Shown here piece by piece: positions 59,635 through 64,000 of a stretch of DNA of 64,000 bases. Where the stretch lies: positions 1,488,001-1,552,000 of the forward strand of contig NZ_CP135922.1 in NCBI RefSeq assembly GCF_032399705.1, read 5' to 3'. The translations under genes were made by a program, and so were the position numbers. Numbering within the stretch: the stretch's first letter is position 1; every line of letters starts with the position of its first letter. Source of the stretch: Paenibacillus sp. BIC5C1. Lineage in GTDB: Bacteria > Bacillota > Bacilli > Paenibacillales > Paenibacillaceae. The notes beneath the pieces were generated by a model. It was not told where the DNA came from, did not search any database, and saw only the letters and a program-made list of their open reading frames with translations.

Positions 59635-59916
59635 GTGGCCAACTTGCAGAACACCAAGCGGATCATGATCAGTTTGCCTGATTATCTTTTGCAAGAAGTG
59701 GATGGCATCGTAGCGCTGGAGAATTCCAACCGCAGCGAATTGATTAGGCAGGCCATGAAGCTGTATTTGACGGAGCGTAAGAAACGTTACATCCGTGAAT
59801 CGATGCAGCGAGGGTACATGGAGATGGCGAAGATTAACCTCACCATGGCATCCGAGGCCTTTCACGCGGAGGAAGATGCGGACAGCACTCTGGACCGCTT
59901 AGTTAGCGGGGTGTAG
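59635..59916 (+). CDS. ndoAI: EndoAI antitoxin, MazE-like ribbon-helix-helix protein
   Basis: A 93-residue ribbon-helix-helix antitoxin. RIMISLPDYLLQEVDGIVA and NRSELIRQAMKLYL form the DNA-binding fold, and RGYMEMAKINL is the segment that occupies the toxin site in B. subtilis EndoAI. It starts at GTG 59635 after GGGGGTGG. The toxin gene begins three bases after its stop. The pair likely represses its own promoter; TATAAT at 59517-59522 is a candidate -10 box. Confidence 0.93.
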   Translation: MANLQNTKRIMISLPDYLLQEVDGIVALENSNRSELIRQAMKLYLTERKKRYIRESMQRGYMEMAKINLTMASEAFHAEEDADSTLDRLVSGV

Positions 59917-59919
59917 ACA

Positions 59920-60270
59920 TTGATCGTAAAACGCGGTGACGTTTTTTTTGCGGATCTTTCTCCCGTTGTCGGTTCCGAGCAAGGTGGAGTCAGGCCGGTT
60001 CTGGTCATCCAGAATGACATCGGCAACCGGTTTAGTCCTACTTGTATTGTGGCGGCGATTACCGCCCAGATCCAAAAGGCAAAGCTGCCGACGCATGTGG
60101 AGATTGATGCGGCGGCACACGGCTTTGACCGGGACTCGGTTATTTTGCTCGAACAAATACGGACGATTGATAAGCAGAGGCTGACCGACAAGATTACCCA
60201 TCTGGACGAGGAGACCATGAAACTGGTCAACGAAGCCTTACAGATCAGCCTGGGTTTAATCGATTTTTAA
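59920..60270 (+). CDS. ndoA: EndoA toxin, MazF-type endoribonuclease
   Basis: A 116-residue MazF that cuts mRNA at UACAU-type sites in B. subtilis. [20 protein letters not shown] and [20 protein letters not shown] are the conserved start, including the catalytic Arg in VRPVLV and Thr in [10 protein letters not shown]. The start is TTG 59920 with GGGGTG upstream. The sequence is very close to the B. subtilis type and lies in the same gene order, so it is probably a stable chromosomal system. Confidence 0.95.
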   Translation: MIVKRGDVFFADLSPVVGSEQGGVRPVLVIQNDIGNRFSPTCIVAAITAQIQKAKLPTHVEIDAAAHGFDRDSVILLEQIRTIDKQRLTDKITHLDEETMKLVNEALQISLGLIDF

Positions 60271-60361
60271 GGCATCCGGCAGTTGTTTCTTTGTTCTGCC
60301 GCGCCGTCCGTAGACAATGGATGTTCCTTTCAGGAACACACAATTTCAGACAGCAATCAAG

Positions 60362-60400
60362 AGAGCGTACAACAGCCTAACGGCCGGGGTACGCTCTTTT
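60362..60400 (+). terminator. Terminator after ndoA
   Basis: AGAGCGTAC and GTACGCTCT form a nine-base-pair stem around an 18-base loop, followed by TTT. Confidence 0.8.
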
Positions 60401-60458
60401 GATTAAAGCTTCATGAAAGCGTAGAACATTGTGAAGCTTTTCGTTATAATGATACCTG

Positions 60459-60479
60459 AGAAACCGTTTACGTTAAACG
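60459..60479 (+). promoter_or_regulatory. Operator and possible cre site upstream of the alpha-galactosidase
   Basis: CGTTTA (60465-60470) and TAAACG (60474-60479) are inverted around CGT, 14 bases after a TATAAT at 60445-60450. The overlapping AGAAACCGTTTACG matches the CcpA cre consensus at 11 of 14 positions. A sugar-responsive repressor or CcpA is likely; which one is not decided. Confidence 0.5.
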
Positions 60480-60504
60480 ACATATATAGAGGTGGAGGAG
60501 ACAT

Positions 60505-62694
60505 ATGAGCATTTATATTGATCAGGAGAAACTTCAATTTCATCTACAGACTCAAAAGGCAAGTTATGTATTTCAGGTCCTGCCTTCGGGATATTTGGTA
60601 CATTTATATTATGGCAAAAAACTGCGTGATACTGATCTGAGCTGGCTTCATGTGCGTACAGAGCGTGCTTCGTTCAGCCCGAATCCGGTGCCGGAAGATC
60701 GGACGATCTCTTTCGACACATTGGCGCAAGAATTGCCCGTATACGGGACGAGTGATTTCCGTAATCCGGTAATTCAACTACAGCTTGAGAATGGTTCAAC
60801 CGTTTCAGAGTTTACGTATACAGGCCACCGATTGATCAAAGGAAAGGCAGCGCTTACGGGACTGCCAGCAACTTATGTCGAGTCTGACGATGAAGCCGAG
60901 ACACTCATCGTTGAACTGGAAGACCGTGTTGCAGGGATCAAGATTGAACTTAGCTACACGGCCTTTACAGCATTTAATGCGATTACGCGTTCCATGCGCA
61001 TCATTAATGAGAGCGCTACCTCGGTCAATATTGCTCGTGCGCTCAGTTCTTCCGTTGATTTCCCGCATGCCGATTACGAATTGCTGCAACTGTCAGGAGC
61101 ATGGACTCGTGAACGGGACATCGTTCGCAGACCGCTTGCTTCCGGCCTGCAAGGCATCGAGAGTCGTCGCGGCTCAAGCAGTCACCAGCAGAACCCGTTC
61201 ATTGCACTGATGACACCGGGTACAGACGAGGATCAGGGTGAAGTCTACGGGTTCAGTCTTGTATATAGCGGCAGCTTTACTGCACAGGCAGAAGTGGACC
61301 AGTTCCACACCACTCGTGTATCGCTGGGAATCAATCCGTTTGAGTTCAGCTGGAAGCTGGATTCGCAGGAGTCATTCCAGACACCTGAGACGGTCATGGT
61401 TTATTCGGATGCAGGTCTGGATGGCATGTCCCAGTCGTATCATGAATTGTACCGGGAGAGACTGGCACGCGGACAATTCCGCAATGCAGAGCGTCCGGTT
61501 CTGGTCAACAACTGGGAAGCGACCTATTTCGGCTTCAATGCAGATAAAATTGAGCAGATCGCCCAGGCGGGGAAGAAGCTTGGCATTGAACTGTTCGTAC
61601 TGGATGATGGATGGTTTGGACATCGAGACAGTGATAACTCCTCACTCGGTGACTGGATTGTGGACAAGAACAAACTGCCACAAGGCCTGGATGATTTGGC
61701 CAACCGGGTAACCAGTCTGGACATGCAGTTCGGATTATGGTTCGAGCCGGAGATGATTTCGCCAGACAGCGAATTGTACCGTGCTCATCCGGACTGGTGT
61801 CTGCATGTGCCGGATCGCCGCCGGACGGAAGGGCGCCAACAATTGGTACTCGATTACTCCCGTCAGGATGTGCGTGATGAGATTGTACGCATGCTAAGCG
61901 ATGTGCTTGGATCTGCGCCGATCACTTATGTGAAATGGGACATGAACCGGAATATGACGGAGATAGGTTCTGCATTGCTGCCAGCAGACAGACAGCGCGA
62001 GACTGCGCATCGCTACATGCTCGGGCTGTATGATGTTATGGAACGAATCACTTCAGCGTTCCCGAACATCCTGTTCGAGAGCTGTTCAGGTGGTGGTGGC
62101 CGCTTCGATCCAGGCATGCTGTATTACATGCCACAGACGTGGACCAGCGATAATACGGACGCGATATCCCGTTTGCGTATTCAGTATGGTACAAGCCTGG
62201 TATATCCGGTAAGTTCAATGGGGTCACATATTTCAGCTGTACCTAATCACCAGGTCAATCGAATTACTTCTCTAGAAATTCGTGGACATGTCGCGATGTC
62301 GGGTAACTTTGGATACGAGTTGGATTTGACTCGTTTCACAGAGGAAGAGAATGCCATTGTAAAGGCGCAGGTTGAGCTGTACAAAGAAATTCGGGGAACC
62401 ATCCAATACGGAACGTTCCGGCGCTTGCTAAGTCCGTTTGAGGGAAATGAAACGGCCTGGATGTTTATTGCACCAGATGGCAGAGAAGCTGTTGTATTCT
62501 ACTTCCGTGTGCTGTCTGAACCGAATGCACCGCTCCAACGTCTGAAGCTGAAGGGCCTGGACCCTGATGCGGATTACCGCCTGAAAGGTGGCTCCGAGAC
62601 GTTTACCGGGGATGCGCTGATGTATGGTGGGATCTCTGTAGGCCGTGCATCGGGAGACTATCTGAGTGAAATGTTCCGCTTCGAACGGGTATAA
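60505..62694 (+). CDS. Alpha-galactosidase, glycoside hydrolase family 36
   Basis: A 729-residue cytoplasmic enzyme that releases galactose from melibiose, raffinose and similar sugars. The N-terminal beta-supersandwich (to about 330) is followed by the catalytic barrel: NNWEATYFGF, LFVLDDGWFGHR, GLWFEPEMISPDS, the nucleophile Asp in TYVKWDMNRN near residue 478, SCSGGGGRFDPGML and the acid/base Asp in WTSDNTDA near residue 548. GGTGGAGG precedes the ATG. No sugar transporter is adjacent, and it stands where B. subtilis has the rsb genes. Confidence 0.95.
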   Translation: MSIYIDQEKLQFHLQTQKASYVFQVLPSGYLVHLYYGKKLRDTDLSWLHVRTERASFSPNPVPEDRTISFDTLAQELPVYGTSDFRNPVIQLQLENGSTVSEFTYTGHRLIKGKAALTGLPATYVESDDEAETLIVELEDRVAGIKIELSYTAFTAFNAITRSMRIINESATSVNIARALSSSVDFPHADYELLQLSGAWTRERDIVRRPLASGLQGIESRRGSSSHQQNPFIALMTPGTDEDQGEVYGFSLVYSGSFTAQAEVDQFHTTRVSLGINPFEFSWKLDSQESFQTPETVMVYSDAGLDGMSQSYHELYRERLARGQFRNAERPVLVNNWEATYFGFNADKIEQIAQAGKKLGIELFVLDDGWFGHRDSDNSSLGDWIVDKNKLPQGLDDLANRVTSLDMQFGLWFEPEMISPDSELYRAHPDWCLHVPDRRRTEGRQQLVLDYSRQDVRDEIVRMLSDVLGSAPITYVKWDMNRNMTEIGSALLPADRQRETAHRYMLGLYDVMERITSAFPNILFESCSGGGGRFDPGMLYYMPQTWTSDNTDAISRLRIQYGTSLVYPVSSMGSHISAVPNHQVNRITSLEIRGHVAMSGNFGYELDLTRFTEEENAIVKAQVELYKEIRGTIQYGTFRRLLSPFEGNETAWMFIAPDGREAVVFYFRVLSEPNAPLQRLKLKGLDPDADYRLKGGSETFTGDALMYGGISVGRASGDYLSEMFRFERV

Positions 62695-62728
62695 TAAACT
62701 GGCGTGATTGCAGTGTTTATCAGGGGAG

Positions 62729-62766
62729 ACCGGAAGACGTCGGGGAGACGTTTTTCGGTTTTTTTC
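62729..62766 (+). terminator. Terminator after the alpha-galactosidase gene
   Basis: ACCGGAAGACGTC and GACGTTTTTCGGT pair around five bases, followed by T7. Confidence 0.85.
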
Positions 62767-62968
62767 TAATGGCTGAGAGTAAGATTTGATACGTAATCTC
62801 AATTGTAAGAACTTGTAACCTGGACGAATGCTGGAAATCTGAACGGGATTTTGTGATAATATAGGGGAGAGGAATCTGCATGATGCAGGTTCGATACTGT
62901 GATTACAGCAGCAAAGCTGCCCTGAACAAGCTTCAACTGAACGATTCAGGAAGGAAAGAGGGATTTAT

Positions 62969-64000
62969 TTGTCTGAACAGGAAACGGTTCTGGAACCCAA
63001 TGAAGAAACAATAAAGGCAGAACGCCATGAACGAATCATCAAACAGGTAGCCAAGGAACTGTCACTGTCCTTGAAGCAGGTCCGCACTACGTCGGAGCTT
63101 CTGGACGAAGGCAATACGATTCCATTTATCGCCCGCTACCGTAAAGAAATGACTGGAGAGCTGGATGAGAACCAGCTGCGGCTCATTGAAGAGCGCATCG
63201 TTTACTTGCGCAATCTGGAAGACCGCAAAGTGGAAGTCATCCGTATTATAGAGGAACAAGGCAAGCTGACCGGAGAACTGAAACAGTCTATCACGCAGGC
63301 AGTTAAGCTGCAGGAAGTAGAGGACTTGTACCGTCCGTTTCGTCAGAAGCGGAAAACCCGTGCCAGTGTAGCGAAGGAAAAAGGTCTTGAACCACTCGCT
63401 GTCTGGATCTGGGGTCAACCGAAGCAAGGCAATGTCATGGAGGAAGCTGCGCGTTATATCAATGCTGAACTTGGGGTAGAAGATGCAGAGGTCGCACTTC
63501 AGGGAGCCAAAGACATTTTGGCTGAGAATATTGCAGATGATGCTGCTATTCGTGCGTGGATTCGTCGTTATACGCTCGATCATGGCATGCTGACTTCGGA
63601 AGCGAAGGATGCTGAGCAGGAATCTGTATATGAGAACTACTATGATTATCGTGAATTAGCCAAAAAAATGCCTCCTCACCGTATTCTTGCCATTAACCGC
63701 GGTGAACGTGAAAACATTTTGAAAGTGGGCCTGGACGTGCAGCCTGAACCGGCTCACCGCCATATGGAAGGACAAATCATTAAGGGTGAATCTGCGGTAC
63801 AGGACGTTTTGCGTGATGTCATTGAAGATGCTTACAAACGATTGATTGCCCCTTCGATTGAGCGTGAGGTTCGTGCAGAGCTGACGGAAAAAGGCGAAAA
63901 CCAAGCGATTTCCGTATTCTCCGCTAATCTTCGTAATCTGCTGCTTCAGCCGCCGATTCATGGAAAACGTGTGCTTGGTGTCGATCCTGCCTATCGTACC
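62969..64000 (+). CDS. tex: Transcription accessory protein Tex, N-terminal part
   Basis: The first 344 codons of a gene that runs off the window. Tex is an RNA-binding S1-domain protein with a YqgF-like fold, linked to transcription. KELSLSLKQVRTTSELLDEG and NTIPFIARYRKEMTGELDE are the diagnostic start; VEDLYRPFRQKRKTRA and HRILAINRGERE lie further on, and the visible part ends inside GKRVLGVDPAYRT at the YqgF-like fold. The start is TTG 62969, seven bases after GAGGG. B. subtilis ydcI, the tex homologue, lies downstream of ndoA after the rsb genes. Confidence 0.95.
   Translation, partial: MSEQETVLEPNEETIKAERHERIIKQVAKELSLSLKQVRTTSELLDEGNTIPFIARYRKEMTGELDENQLRLIEERIVYLRNLEDRKVEVIRIIEEQGKLTGELKQSITQAVKLQEVEDLYRPFRQKRKTRASVAKEKGLEPLAVWIWGQPKQGNVMEEAARYINAELGVEDAEVALQGAKDILAENIADDAAIRAWIRRYTLDHGMLTSEAKDAEQESVYENYYDYRELAKKMPPHRILAINRGERENILKVGLDVQPEPAHRHMEGQIIKGESAVQDVLRDVIEDAYKRLIAPSIEREVRAELTEKGENQAISVFSANLRNLLLQPPIHGKRVLGVDPAYRT

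Overview
The window reads as a chromosomal segment of a spore-forming Bacillota bacterium, most likely Paenibacillus. Supporting signs are strong purine-rich ribosome binding sites with many TTG and GTG starts, T-box leaders, a CIRCE operator, a Fur-type box, surface proteins anchored by S-layer homology (SLH) domains, and two gene blocks that follow the Bacillus subtilis order. No phage, insertion sequence, CRISPR array, rRNA or tRNA was found.

Region 1 (1-11.9 kb) is the conserved core: the end of tsaD, leuA behind a very long leader with two T-boxes, a DnaA-box cluster, an ABC-F ATPase (ydiF type), 5-formyltetrahydrofolate cyclo-ligase, moaC, a mogA-type gene, tatA, tatC and groES-groEL. 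Apart from leuA and the folate and mogA genes, this follows the tsaD(gcp)-ydiF-moaC-tatAY-tatCY-groESL order of B. subtilis. Region 2 (12-25 kb) is a mosaic of single genes: a CzcO-like flavoprotein, a TetR/luciferase-like oxidoreductase/esterase set, a NucB-like secreted nuclease, AraC, DinB, MORN and GNAT proteins, an orphan rhaD and a KimA-type potassium importer. Two copies of a probable small RNA lie here.

Region 3 (25-35 kb) concerns phosphorus and nucleic-acid scavenging: a ugpA-ugpE-ugpB-like importer followed by an 1854-residue secreted nuclease/5'-nucleotidase with SLH domains. Region 4 (35.6-42.3 kb) is osmoprotection, an OpuA-type glycine betaine transporter with two fused binding domains and its divergent GbsR-type regulator, followed by a Btr-like siderophore-sensing AraC regulator. 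Region 5 (42.4-56.3 kb) has a secreted beta-propeller protein, a two-gene ABC transporter, an HSP90-like/helical-repeat operon, two penicillin-binding-type serine hydrolases (one SLH-anchored) and a divergent MFS/SgrR-like pair. Region 6 (56.5-64 kb) matches the B. subtilis ydcC-alr-ndoAI-ndoA block, then a GH36 alpha-galactosidase and the start of tex.

The observations most worth following are non-coding or organisational: a DnaA-box cluster at the tsaD-ydiF position, a two-copy family of about 200 bp imperfect palindromes, a duplicated small RNA whose terminator stems differ by compensating changes and which carries an anti-Shine-Dalgarno-like stretch, and the HSP90-like operon.
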